This document shows positions 1-10,655 of a stretch of 64,000 bases of DNA, in pieces. A model generated the notes under the pieces. It made no database searches. It had not been told where the DNA came from and saw nothing but the letters and a program-made list of their open reading frames with translations. This DNA is from Ovis canadensis. Taxonomy: Eukaryota; Chordata; Mammalia; Artiodactyla; Bovidae. The stretch covers positions 87,210,501 to 87,274,500 of the forward strand of contig NC_091245.1 of NCBI RefSeq assembly GCF_042477335.2, written 5' to 3'. The position numbers and the translations under genes were made by a program. How positions within the stretch are numbered: position 1 is the first letter of the stretch; each line of letters opens with the position of its first letter.

Positions 1-225
1 ACAGCCGAGTCCAGGGTATCTGGGAGACATAGAACTGGCTCAGCTATGGCAGAGCTGCAGCTGCCACCAGGCCCTGAAATGGGGGCAGCAGGGGCGTGGT
101 GCCCCTCTCTCCAGTCCTTGGCACACGGTGGGGAGAATTTAGGGCAAGCTCCCTCAGCCCTTCCACTTCCCAGCCTGGGGCCACCCCGTCCCACTCCCCA
201 ACATACTGACCTGTTTCCCACTTAG
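1..225 (+). other. CELSR2: CELSR2 intron, 3' part
   Basis: This is the stretch before the first visible CELSR2 acceptor (ends CACTTAG). It has no coding frame matching the CELSR2 tail and no repeat I recognise. Confidence 0.7.
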
Positions 226-1976
226 TCCTACAACTGCCCCAGCCCCTACGGGGATGGAAGGCTGTACCAGCCCTATGGAGACTCAGCCGGCTCCCTGCAC
301 AGTGCCAGCCGCTCTGGCAAGAGTCAGCCCAGCTACATCCCCTTCTTGCTGAGGTGAGGCCTGGCGAGGTGGGGTGGGGGGTGGCGGGCTGGGGAGCGAG
401 GAAGGGCACCAGGCCTGCTAGACCCAGGCCGGGCAGCTAGGAGTTGGGTAGCACACACCGTGGCTGACACGGTGGCAGCTTGAACCTAGAAGTGGTGAGG
501 GACATGGGACAGGAACGGGAAAACCCAGGACAGACAAGAGAATGAGACACAGGTGAGGACCAGGCAGATGCCACCAGGGTGTCTTGTCTTCTTAGGGAGG
601 AGTCCACGCTGAACCCCGGCCAAGGGCCCCCTGGCCTGGGGGACCCCGGTGGCCTGTTCCTGGAAGGTCAAAACCAGCAGCATGGTGAGGACGGAATCTC
701 CTGATGGCCAGTGGCGGGTGGAGGCCCAGCCACCCGGCTTTTACTGAGGGTGGGCGGTGGCGGATGAGCTGTCGTGATCTCTCCCCCACCTGCTAGACCC
801 AGACACAGATTCCGACAGTGACCTGTCCCTGGAGGATGACCAGAGCGGCTCCTATGCATCTACCCACTCATCAGACAGCGAGGAGGAGGAAGAGGAAGAG
901 GAGAGGGAGGCAGCCTTCCCTGGAGAACCAGGCTGGGACAGCCTGCTGGGGCCTGGGGCCGAGAGACTGCCCCTGCACAGTACCCCTAAGGGTGGGCCAG
1001 TGCAGGGCTGTGGCCTCTGGGGGCAGTGGGAGGGCAGAGGGGCTGGGATTTCTGGGAGGTGAGACTAAGGTGGTGATTCTCCTGACTGCCTTCTCTGGGC
1101 CTTATCTACTTCCTCTGTCCACCAGATGGGGGCCTGGGGCCTGGGAAGGTCCCCTGGCCAGGAGACTTTGGGACCACAGCAAAGGAAGGCTGTGGCAACG
1201 GGGCCTCTGAGGAGCGGCCACGAGAGAATGGAGATGCCCTGACTTGGGAGGGCTCCCTGGGCCCGCTTCCAGGCCCTTCTGCCCAGCCTCACAAAGGTGA
1301 GTGGGGTGTGCGCAGCTGCATGCTCCCCATCAGCAGCCCCCCGCCTCACACCAGCCTGTGGCCAGCGGGCGTGCTCCTTCCACCTGCCCTTCATGGAGCC
1401 CACCCTCTGGCCCGCAGGCATCCTCAAGAAGAAGTGTCTGCCCACCATCAGTGAGAAGAGCAGTCTCCTCCGGCTACCCCCCGAGCAAGGCACCACGTCT
1501 TCCCGGGGCTCCTCAGCCAGCGAGGGCAGCCGGGGTGGGCCCCCTCCCCGCCCTCCCCCCCGGCAGAGTCTCCAGGAGCAGCTGAATGGGGTCATGCCCA
1601 TTGCCATGAGCATCAAGGCGGGCACAGTGGATGAGGACTCCTCAGGCTCTGAGTGAGTGTGGCTGGGTGGGCGGATCAGGGTGCAGCCCCGCCGAGGCCC
1701 TGCCTCCAGACCTCCCCCAGGCCACCTTGGTTGGCAGCAGACTGTGGTCCGGGGCCCTTCGGGCCACGTGCCCACAGACATGGTGCCCCACGGGGTCGGC
1801 CCAGCCCGGCGTCGGGTAGAGTTGGGGAGGGCAGGGGGCTGGGGTTGCTTTTCTGCTTCCTTCTTTGGGGAAAGCTGCTCCCTGCCTCCTCTGCTCTGAC
1901 TAACCCTCTGTCTGCCTTGTCTGTCACTTTGCTTTCCTGCCTCTCCAGATTTCTCTTCTTTAACTTCCTGCATTAA
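226..1976 (+). CDS. CELSR2: CELSR2 (cadherin EGF LAG seven-pass G-type receptor 2), last six coding exons
   Basis: This is the 3' end of a planar-cell-polarity adhesion GPCR of the plasma membrane. Only the C-terminal half of the cytoplasmic tail, 281 residues, is in the window; the human protein is about 2,900 residues. Exons are 226-353, 596-684, 797-991, 1126-1296, 1418-1652 and 1949-1976, all with AG acceptors, GT donors and matching phases. Readable landmarks in order are SYNCPSPYGDGRLYQPYGDS, the join LLR/EEST, an acidic block (SSDSEEEEEEEE) in the third exon, GILKKKCLPTISEKSSLLRL in the fifth, a proline-rich run (GGPPPRPPPRQS), and the terminal FLFFNFLH. All match the human tail as I remember it. 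The introns are short (112 to 296 bases). The last exon codes for only eight full residues before TAA. No catalytic or transmembrane part is present, since the seven-pass and cadherin/EGF regions lie to the left of the window. Identity is very secure. Confidence 0.97.
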
Positions 1977-3630
1977 CCCTGGGCCGTGGTTCCTACACCC
2001 TGAGGCTCCCTTACCTTCCCCAGCTGCACTCATGCCCCCACTCCTGTCTTGTGCTTTATCCTGCCCCTGCTCCCCCGCCTGCCTGCCTGCAGCAGCGACG
2101 AAACGTCCATCTGAGGAGCCTGGGCCTTGCCGGGAGGGGCACCCACCCCACCCCAGGCCATCTAGTGCCAACTCCCTTCCCCATCATCCCCCTCACTGCA
2201 CTTTGGACCCCTGGGGCCAACATCTCCAAGACAAAGTTTTTCAGAAAAGAGGAAAAAAAAAAAAGATTTAAAAAAGGATCTCCACTCTTCATGACTTCAG
2301 GGATTAATTTTTTTTATACGCTGGAAACTGACTCCCCTTTCCCTCCCCTAAGAGGCTAGGACCCCCCAGGATGCTCTCCCAGCCTCTCCTCAGTTTCCCA
2401 TCTGCTGTGCCTCTGGGAGGAGAGGGACTCTTGGGGGGCCTGCCCCTCGTCTGCCATCACCAAAAGGAAAGGACGAAGCCACATGCACCCAGGGCATCGT
2501 GCCCTGTGGGCTGCACCGGGTGGGCCTCAGCGCGGCAAGGGTGGCAGGATGGAGGGCGCTCCTCACCCTGCCCGTGCTGCCACCTCCAGGAACTGCAAAA
2601 AGCCCTGTCCGGAGAGGGGGCAGAAGGACTCGGAGCCCCCGGACCCCCAAATGCTGCATGAACACATTCTGAGGGGAACCCGCGCCCCTGGGCGGCGGCC
2701 GGGCCACCCCTGCCCCTCTCCTTTTCCTGGACTCCGGCCGCGTGCTGCAGCCCGGGTGTTTGCTCAGTTCGCTGACCCAAAAGTGCTTCATTTCCCTGCC
2801 TGCCCCGTGCTGGGGAAGGCCAGTCACGTGTTAAGTTGCGCTTCTTTGCTATTGTGTGGGTGGGACAGGGAGGAGGAAGACTGACGGGAGTCGGGTCGCT
2901 GCTGTCCACTCTCCCTCCTCCGGGACCAGACAAATCCCACTGACCTGCTGTGGCCTCTGAGACATGTTCTATTTTTATCTCCTTCTTGGAATTGGCTCTC
3001 TTCTTCAAAAGACCAAGTCCTGTTCCTTTTTCTCCCCCTCACCACCCAGCTCCCTGCGAAGAGAGAGTTAATATATATTTTTAATTTATTTGCTTGTTGT
3101 GTTGGGATGGGTCCAGTCCCAGGGGGTCTGACATGGCCATCACAGGTTGGGTGTGTACCCAGCAGTCCTGGCAAGGGGGCCTAAGGCCCTCACCCTTGCT
3201 CCAGGCTGTCATCTCCCCACCTCTCCTCTTCCTCCTTGGTTTTGCCAGCTGCTATTCACTGGAGTCACCATTTACACTAAACATGTATTCCAGACTTGTC
3301 ACCAACTTTCCTCTGGAGCAGGTGGCCAGAAAAAGAGGCTCTGAATAGAGAAAATATTTCTATTTCTCATTTGTAAGGCTGGTTTCTGGTTTTTCTGCCA
3401 TGGATTCTCCCCCTTGGCCTCTCCCCTCGGCAATTCCTACAAAAGGTTAAAAACTTAACTGGTTTTTACTACTGATGACTTGACTTAAAAAAATACAAAG
3501 ATGCTGGATGCTAACTTGATACTAACCATCTGATTGTACAGTTTGATTGTTACTGTAAATATGGTAGCATTTTGTGTTTTGTTTTTTCATTTCACCGTAC
3601 TACTGAATAAACTAGTTCCGTGCGGGCTGA
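1977..3630 (+). other. CELSR2: CELSR2 3' untranslated region
   Basis: This noncoding part of the terminal exon follows the TAA. It runs without interruption to an AATAAA, carries no SINE or LINE insertion, and includes an A-rich run near 2250-2272 that is internal rather than a tail. The long open frames within it (for example on the minus strand near 2400-3170) are byproducts of high GC and do not resemble a protein I know. The 3' boundary is inferred from the poly(A) signal. Confidence 0.8.
3606..3611 (+). terminator. CELSR2: Poly(A) signal of CELSR2
   Basis: AATAAA is followed within about 20-30 bases by a TG-rich stretch (CACTGTGTCCTTCTGTG), the usual downstream element. Cleavage is expected near 3625-3635. 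Confidence 0.75.
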
Positions 3631-3964
3631 GCACCATCACTGTGTCCTTCTGTGCGCGGCCCTGTCCTTCCAGAAGGGATAGGCCTGGTCTCTGGAAAAC
3701 AAGAGCAGGCAGGGCCCTGGGAGGGCCCAGGTCAGGGGACTCAGATATCCTCTACCGACACTTGTAGCAGCGGGCTGCCCCTGAGTAGCCTCATCAGTAC
3801 TGAGCCCATGTCCTGGCATTTCCAAGGAAGATGCGACTGGTAGCAGGGCAAGTATGGTTTTCACCAGGACAGGAGGGACTTGTATGGCTGGAAAGGCTGC
3901 ACAGAGCAGGCAGGATTCCAGCTGAGTCCTGTTCTGGGAGCAGAATTCAGGAGGTAGGGAGGGC

Positions 3965-3996
3965 TGAGTTAAGAGGCTGCTGAGTTAAGAGGCTGC
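3965..3996. repeat. Perfect 16-bp tandem duplication
   Basis: Two adjacent identical copies of TGAGTTAAGAGGCTGC. This is a simple local duplication with no sign of a mobile element. Confidence 0.9.
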
Positions 3997-4188
3997 TCAG
4001 TGACTAGGTACCTCCTGACTTCACTCCTCTGGGCCGTCTTGTGTTTCTCCACATCGGAAATAGAGCAACTATTCATACTCTAGCCAGCTGTATACTCTGC
4101 CACATCACTCGTGTTCCCAAGTTTTGTGTTTTTTCGATCTGTTCAACAAACTAGATAGGGAGTTCACATGGGGGCCACAGAGGGGAGC

Positions 4189-4345
4189 TGTTTAGAACAC
4201 AAACACTGGAACCAGACTGAGTGACTTAATCTCTCTGAGCCTTAGTTTCCCTGCCTGCAAAATGAGGATAATGGCTTCTGCCTAATTGAGCTTTTATGAG
4301 AATTAAATGAGTTAACACATGTAAGTGCTTTGGACAGTTCACAGT
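4189..4345 (+). repeat. MIR SINE
   Basis: It carries the MIR core pattern: ACTGAGTGACTTAATCTCTC, then a GCCTTAGTTTCCCTGC...AAAATGAGGATAAT block and a tail resembling AAGTGCTTTGGACAGT. It is old and diverged. Confidence 0.85.
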
Positions 4346-5936
4346 GCATAGTAAGAGGCCAACAAACCTTGGCTTCCCTCCTTGGTGCTACCGGGTTGGG
4401 GTGGAGGTAGAGTGCAGAAAGAGAAAAGACAAAGCCTGACCAAAAGGGAAGGAAGTAAGCAGGTAGCAGCAGAGAAGGGCAGCTGCTGGGGGGCATGGGG
4501 GGGCTCCTCCCCAGCTGACGCTGCCTCCTTAACACTGCAGTGTTGCTTAAGCAGATTTGCAGTGGGATTGGAAGAGCCGTCGACCTTTAACCAAACCCCA
4601 GACTGACCTAAAGGGCAAAAGGAACGTGTCTTGTCCTCTTTGGCCACCAGGTGGCAACAACCTGGTGGCAACGGGTCTGCTGCTTATTTTGCCTCTGAGG
4701 ATCCCCAGGACCTGGCCCACACCCAGGCCACGCAAACATGCCATCTGCTGGCCACACCTAAGTGTGTGCCTGGACTTGCTTCTGTCAGACCCCAGTGCAG
4801 GACGCAGTTGGGATGCACACCTGACGTTTTCTGGCCTCTGCCAAATCTCTCCAGAGCTGAATACTCAGTGTCTATCTCCACACCCTGTCCCTGAACTCAA
4901 TGTTCAGAAGCCCAGGGGCTGCAGGAGTTGCTGCAAGAGGCTCAGGAAAGGTGACGTGTAGACAGCTATTATGGTGATACAGGTGAATGAACCTGACGAT
5001 CAGCCATAAGAAGGAAGAAGCCACGGTGGGGGGCGGGCGGTGGCTGGCCCTGGGAACAAAGGGAAGGGCCTGTTAGTGCCTCAGAAGGGGGCCTATGGAT
5101 GTGTAAACCTGGGGCAGGGCACCAGCTGGAACGCACTCCCTTTATCCAGCTGCCTGCAGGCTTCCTTAAGTCAGAGCCTGGCCTCCAAGGAGGAAAGTCC
5201 TCTCAAAGCTCACAAGGAATTGAGCTGGTTCTGGTCCCAAGAATCAACGGCTGTGAGAAAAGGGAGACCCGTAGTTTAATCTGTTAAACCTTTTGTCATT
5301 CATTTAACAAACACCCCCATCTTGCACTCAATTATTTTTTTCAATAAATGAATGAAATCCTCCACCATGTATAACTCACAACACGAGGCACAACACAAGT
5401 TTATAAACCCTGGTGCCAGCCGTCTAGTAGGGGAAAAAGCAGAACACCAACAATTCTAAAGATGTGAGGCACAACATGATGAGGTGATCAGTATCTTCTA
5501 CCTGAGACAACCAGCAAACATGAACACCAGAGTACCCACCCACGGGCTCCCTCATCCTTGGAGTACAGCGCCAAGATGCTCAACTCCTAGGCAGCTCTAT
5601 TCTCTTACCAGGAAAAGACACCCACATTTAGGATATAAATAATTTACCAAGACCCTGGTTTGATAGCCTCACATACTGTGAATTAAACTATACTTAAGTT
5701 GATCTGGACCCACTAATAACATAAGAAGCCTGGAAACGCCTGGGAAGAGGCAGCCTGTTCCCACTGAATGTCAGCAAGGGGGCTACTCATTGCCTGATGA
5801 GCTGGAATCTCAAGGCCCTTGGGCCTATTCAGCCCCCAGCCTGGGAAACCCATCCCGGCTCCCTCATTGAAAGTACATAGGAGTTTACTCCAAATCTGTT
5901 AGAAACTGGAGGAGTATTTACTTCCACATGTACACA

Positions 5937-6762
5937 GAATATAAAAATATATGCATTTTATTTTAGAAAAAATGCAGACCGATGGAGTAAGCTTATTATA
6001 AACTGGCCCATTAGGAGTCACAGAATCCACAGGAAACAAGTTCTGGAGACCAGATGCCTGCCTCTGCCTCTCCAAACAGGCCTGAGTCCAGGAGAGGATG
6101 TGATTCTGGAGGCCTGCTCCTCAGAGAGCTGGGAGGTTGGCCACAGAGGCCATTCACATGTAAATGTCCAGTGAACCGAAGCCCGGGAAGAAAATCAAAC
6201 TTTGGACCAGGATACAAGAGTGGGGGTGAATGAGGACAAACACTCTCCAGCATTTCTTATTTTCTCTGTGTGAACTTCACCACTGGGAGGCAAACTCTTT
6301 TCCCTATCTAGTTTCAACTCAGAGTTTGATTCCCCTCCAGCTCAACCCTAATCCACCCCATCTCCCACAGTCTCTAGTCCTGAAGCACCAGCTGGGGTGG
6401 CAGGTCTTTCTTCTATCCCTGGGCCAGATCTGCTAGAAGCAGGTCTGCCTCCAAGGAGAAGGCTTGGGAAACCAAAAAGAGGTGAGTCCAGGCAGTGGCT
6501 GTAGTGGTTTGCTACTGAATTCTTGCTTGCGGTCCTGATCTCTTTACCTAAGGAGACAGAAGGAGGAACTGCTTTAAATTGCCCTTCTTTCACAAGCCCA
6601 TTTGTCACCAGCTGAATTCAAGTTCCTCAGAGTAGGAAGCAATGGGACTCTGTGCCCCTCGAGGCTCCCTCCTCCTGCCCATCTTGCCTCAAGGGATTTG
6701 GGGCTGATGGGCAAAACAGCTTGGAAGCCCAGATGATAAGGAAGAGACAGCATCTCAGTGTT
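5937..6762 (-). other. PSRC1: PSRC1 3' untranslated region
   Basis: This noncoding remainder of the last exon follows the stop in ACC-AGG-TAA. It has no repeats and ends at a minus-strand AATAAA. An unseen splice within it cannot be excluded, because the bases right after the last sense codon also read as a GTAAAA donor. Confidence 0.7.
5957..5962 (-). terminator. PSRC1: Poly(A) signal of PSRC1
   Basis: It reads TTTATT on the plus strand, so AATAAA on the minus strand, in a T/A-rich context. Cleavage is expected near 5937-5945. Confidence 0.7.
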
Positions 6763-9001
6763 TTACCTGGTAGGTCCTGGGACAGCAACTTTCCTGGGAG
6801 GCTGCAGATTGCTGCGACCAGCACCAGAGATGGGAAGATTTGGTCGTTGAGAAACAGGAACTTGATGGGAGTCAACAAAAGACATGAGTTAGCAGACAGT
6901 TCAACTGACCTTCTCAAAAAGAAATAGTGTAGTCAAGGCAGAGTGAGTCTGGGATAGTGCCTTTCTTCCCCAAGGTAAAAACATAAGGTATTCGAAAACG
7001 AAGGCTTGAACACTTTGCTCAAGCCCACATCCTCTCCTTAACTCAGTCTCCCCACCTCCAGACATAGCTATAATGAGGGTGGAAGAGTCGCTGTCACCAA
7101 CTGGGAGAGTGCGTGCATGCTGGGCAAGGGCAAATATTATTCGTCCTGATTTCTTATTCTTGTCTGTTCTTCCTTACCTCTGTGCCCTGCTGCACTTGGT
7201 CTTGGAAGTCCTTTCCGAGCTGACAGGGAATCTGAAGGAGGGGCGCCTTTGCTGGATGGGACACTCCGGCTGGCGAGTGGCATCCTGTTGCCAGGCCTGG
7301 GAACGGCCGAGGGAACAGGCAGTCGACTGGAAGGTTTAGCAGCTGCTCCCTGGGGCCGAGACAGGCGCTGAGAGTTGCCGGCAGGAGGCTGTGGGGCCAA
7401 GACTGGTGTGACGGGGGTAGGTGGACCTGGTGAGAGGGGTGGAGGAATTTCAGGGTTTGCACCACATCCTTCCCACTCCCTACACCCCACCCACCCACAG
7501 CTTCACTGCCCAGGTCTTCTCACTTGCTGTCGCTCTCCCACTGGACCCGGCTTTTGCCCGGACCGGAGGAGTTGATCGGGCAAGAGGGGAAGACGCTGGG
7601 CTTTTGGAGGCAGGGAACAGATTGCACGTGGGCGACTCCTGAAACACACAGAGGGAGAAAAAGGACTAAAGTGGAAAAAGAATCTGTTCTGCTGGCTGAC
7701 TCAGGGACAGAGGTGGAGAGTTTTGTAGATCCCAGGAAGAAGGGCAGAAGTTAGCTGCCAACAACAGCAGCGTCACCACCAACGCCATTTATTGAGAGCT
7801 TATTACAGAGCTTATACACAGATGCTGTGGTACGTGCCTTGCTTATGGCACCTTGTTTAATTCCAACAATTCTACAAGGTAGAATTTTACTATCTCCATC
7901 TTACCAACAAGGAAAATGCCTGTACTGGGTCATGCACAGTGTCGGAGGCACACATCTAAGCCAAGCCCTCTCAACTCACCCTCTTCACGCTGGAGGGCTT
8001 CTTTCCAGATGTTGCTCGAAGAGCCCTGACGGACCCCTTCCTATCGCTGCTCCGGAGTCGGGGTGTCAGGCTGCTTGGAGAGGGGGTGCTCCGAGCCAAA
8101 GAGCTCACGGTGGGCAGCAGGTCTCGGACAGGACTGTCCTTGAGCACAAAGGTCTCCCGCCGAGGGCTGGGCTTCACCCTTCGAGGCCCTGAGCCCTCAC
8201 CTGTGTTCTCCCGCTCCTGCAGGGCACACTGCTCCAGCTGAGCTGCCAGCCGGTTGGCTTCATGGAGAATTTCTTCCAGCTTCTCTGGACTAAGGGGGCC
8301 TAAGCTGAGCCTCAGACCCGGGGGGGTGGGGGCCACTGCATTTGGGTCACTTCGATGGGAGAGGCCTCGTCGGAGGGGTTTCTCCGGAGTCACCAACACT
8401 GCTACATCTTCTTCCTCTCGACTGAGACAGAAAACAAAGCAGGCATCACGCCCACAGGAGAAGACTGCAAGGGGGACTGGGCAAAACCCCCACAGCAGAG
8501 CCAAGAACACAAATGCAAACCCTGAAGCCCATACTGGCCGTGAGATCTAAGTGATGAAACATCTGGTTCTACGAGGCCTTCTATGCTTACTGACATTGGA
8601 AATTATGCCAGGGTGAAGATGCCACAAATCCACTTACCTTCTTCTTAACACCCTGAAATCTCATTCCAGCTTATTACTCGCCCCATCCCCAGCAGTGACA
8701 CAGGGCCCTAGTCACCCAGCCACCCAGAAGCCCCAGTGCACCCAACCTTGCTAAATTACCAATCCAGACCTGAGGCCAATAATTCAGCAGTAAGGGGTTA
8801 GAAACAATCATTGTGAGAAAAAAGTAAACAGGATAAAGAGTCTACTACCTGTCTGATGGTGACAGCCCCCCAAAGTCCAAGGTCTCATCCGCTATAAACT
8901 TTACGTCTGTAGGGGAGGAAAGAAGGAATGCCAGCTTTGGGTCCCCAACATGGTCCCATTCTTCCCTCCAGCGTTTCCTTACCTTCTTCTAAATCTTCCA
9001 T
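6763..9001 (-). CDS. PSRC1: PSRC1 (proline/serine-rich coiled-coil 1, DDA3), complete
   Basis: This is a mitotic microtubule-associated protein of the PSRC1/GTSE1 type, known to act at the spindle and kinetochore microtubules. Coding exons in transcript order are 9001-8983, 8906-8849, 8421-7980, 7638-7524, 7426-7178 and 6860-6763, giving 981 bases (326 residues plus TAA). The start is the ATG of MEDLEE, matching the human N terminus, and the donor follows at once. The third exon carries [20 protein letters not shown] and then a helical segment ([20 protein letters not shown]) that gives the coiled-coil part of the name. The fourth to sixth exons are rich in Pro, Ser and Arg and end in [15 protein letters not shown]. 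The human canonical form is 363 residues; the shorter length here comes from choosing the acceptor just before PPTP in exon five and ending exon five at AGHR. CELSR2 is convergent downstream and MYBPHL lies upstream on the same strand. Identity is secure, though isoform choice is not. Confidence 0.95.
7785..7985 (-). repeat. MIR-type SINE in a PSRC1 intron
   Basis: The stretch from CATTTATTGAGAGCTTATTA through ...CTATCTCCATCTTACCAACAAGG... resembles reversed MIR (fragments of CATTTTACAGATGAGGAAAC). It is diverged. Confidence 0.6.
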
Positions 9002-9040
9002 GTTCCAGACAGCAGGAAAGAGTCAGCTTAGACACCTGAG
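8983..9040 (-). other. PSRC1: PSRC1 start-codon exon with its 5' leader
   Basis: On the minus strand the acceptor GTTTTCTCTCCAG ends at 9041, followed by a 39-base leader and then ATG. An alternative AG five bases further in (CTCAG) would shorten the leader only. The coding part supplies MEDLEE plus one base. Confidence 0.65.
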
Positions 9041-9219
9041 CTGGAGAGAAAACACCTTTCCTCACGTCTCCATCCTGCTCAAGGCCTCCCAGCTAGACTC
9101 CGGGTGCAAGCCAAGGGTTGGGAATAATCGTGAAGGTAAAGCAAGCGTCCCCGCAGTAGGACTTGCCCCTGTAAACTTCCTCTGCTACCACTCGGGCATG
9201 TACGGGCAGACTGTCCCGC

Positions 9220-9810
9220 ACTCCCATCTCCCTCCACACACTGGCCCCCGCCCCTCTGCGACCCAACCTCCTCTCGCTGGAGCGGTCTCTGCGCCCCATC
9301 TTCCTCCCCGCCACCATCCTCCGGGTTCTTCTTCTCCCCAAGCCACCTTTCTACTCCCCGCAGCACCGCATCCACACCACTTCTACAGGCCACCCTCAGT
9401 TTTCAGTTTCCGAGCCGCCTCACCTACCGTGGAAGGTGCTTTCCTTCCACAACCTAGTCCCGGGAATCAGCTCCGAGGGGGCGGGGCTCCTTTCGAATCT
9501 CTCTGGTCCCACCCACTCCCCCCACACGCGCTCAATGATTGGTGGAGGCCAGCATCCCCACGCCCTCCTGAGGCGGGGCGGCGGAGGGGCAGTCGGCCGG
9601 AAGTCTGCAGGTGGGGCAGAGAGGAAAGCCGTTCTGTGAAAGACTCCATCCGGAGGGCCAAGGCGGGGAGGCCGCGAGCGCGCGCTCGTGCCCGGGAAAT
9701 TTTGCTTGGATTCCCTCCAGCAGTCTGGCCCTCGCGGCGGCGCGCGAGGGAACTGTCCTATGAGCGAGGGCCTCGTTCCCTGCCGCACTCTCTTCTCCGC
9801 CCCCTCCTTC
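9220..9810 (-). promoter_or_regulatory. PSRC1: CpG-island promoter of PSRC1
   Basis: CpG density rises sharply here, with runs such as GGCGGGGCGG (9572-9581), an ETS-type CCGGAAG (9597-9603) and GCGAGCGCGCGC near 9675. A first-exon donor on the minus strand is available at 9427 (ACG/GTAGGT) or 9423 (TAG/GTGAGG), which would join the leader exon at 9040. I place transcription start at about 9440-9480, inferred from the CCAAT and CHR spacing. The long plus-strand open frame across 8928-9908 is a product of GC richness and has no recognisable protein. Confidence 0.7.
9492..9542 (-). promoter_or_regulatory. PSRC1: CCAAT box plus CHR-type element of the PSRC1 promoter
   Basis: On the minus strand a CCAAT box (9538-9542; ATTGG on the plus strand) is followed about 40 bases downstream by TTCGAA (9492-9497), a variant of the cell-cycle homology region TTYGAA. 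NF-Y boxes some tens of bases upstream of a CHR are typical of G2/M genes bound by DREAM and B-MYB/MuvB. This fits the mitotic role of PSRC1. Binding is inferred. Confidence 0.5.
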
Positions 9811-10199
9811 TCCATCCGCTCAGAGCTGAGCTTTTAAGCAGTGAAATTAATGCTCTGCTTGGGGAAATTCGTTTTCTTAGGCTCAGTCCTTTCGGAAGCG
9901 CCGTGTGAGCCGATCCCTCAGTTAACATTTTTCCAAATTTACGGAAGCAACTAAACATTTATATTTTAAGTATATTGAGGTTCTCTAAGAATTGCATCTC
10001 CACGGGCTTTTTGGGCAAAAACATTCGGATCCTGAGCCATTCACGGTGTGAAGAAAACAACGAGCTTTTCAGACAGGGAGATTTGGGTTCAGATTCGACC
10101 GTGGCTCCCCTGTTAATAAGAATATTGAGTACATTTGACCTCTCTGAGCTTATATTTGACATCTCGCTTATCTAAGAGGATTGTGATCGTCACAGTACA
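9811..10199. other. Upstream flank of the PSRC1 promoter
   Basis: CpG content falls away after about 9910. I see no gene and no recognisable repeat here. Confidence 0.5.
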
Positions 10200-10655
10200 T
10201 GGTTGCTGCTGCTGCTGGGGCTAAGTCGCTTCAGTCGTGTCCGACTCTGTGCGACCCCACAGACGGCAGCCCATCAGGGTCCCCCGTCCCTGGGATTCTC
10301 CAGGCAAGAACACTGGAGTAGTTTGCCATTTCCTTCTCCAGTGCAAGAAAGGAACAGTGAAAGTGAAGTCGCTTTCAGTACATGGTTGCTGCTGCTGCCA
10401 AGTCACTTCAGTCGTGTCCTACTCTGTGCGACCCCATAGACGGCAGCCCACTGGGCTCCTCCGTCCCTGGAATTCTCCAGGCAAGAACACTGAAGTGGGT
10501 TGCCATTTCCTTCTCCAATGCATGAAAGTGAAAAGTGAAAGTGAAGTCGCTCAGTCGTGTCCAACTCTTAGTGACCCCATGGACTGCAGCCTACCAGGCT
10601 CCTCTGTCCGTGGGATTTGCCAGGCAAGAGTACTGGAGTGGGCTGCCATTGCAAG
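10200..10655 (+). repeat. BOV-A2/Bov-tA SINE block of three units
   Basis: Three related tRNA-derived units lie head to tail: about 10200-10375, 10376-10535 and 10536-10655. The first two start with GTTGCTGCTGCTG and carry the AAGTCGCTTCAGTCGTGTCC-type box A/B region; the third is the shorter right-hand BovA unit (GAAGTCGCTCAGTCGTGTCC). A standard BOV-A2 is a dimer, so this is a dimer with an extra left unit. Confidence 0.9.

Larger units (their letters stand above)
3631..5935. other. Noncoding interval between convergent CELSR2 and PSRC1
   Basis: There is no gene here. A MIR lies at about 4189-4345 and a perfect 16-base tandem duplication at 3965-3996. The rest is unique sequence. By synteny this is the neighbourhood where the human regulatory haplotype controlling hepatic SORT1, PSRC1 and CELSR2 lies. 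A C/EBP-like octamer (TTGCTTAA) sits at 4543-4550, but I cannot say whether it corresponds to the human site. Confidence 0.6.

Noticed and set aside
1065-2171. Minus-strand 368-codon frame under CELSR2
   Set aside because: It is antisense to secure CELSR2 exons in GC-rich DNA; its reading crosses CELSR2 introns and exons alike.
4557-4961. Plus-strand 134-codon frame between CELSR2 and PSRC1
   Set aside because: It has no acceptable start context, domain or resemblance, and lies in noncoding sequence by synteny.
8928-9908. Plus-strand 326-codon open frame across the PSRC1 promoter
   Set aside because: It lies in a CpG island with few stop codons by composition, overlaps the PSRC1 start exon antisense, and its translation (long Pro/Arg/Ser runs) matches nothing I know.
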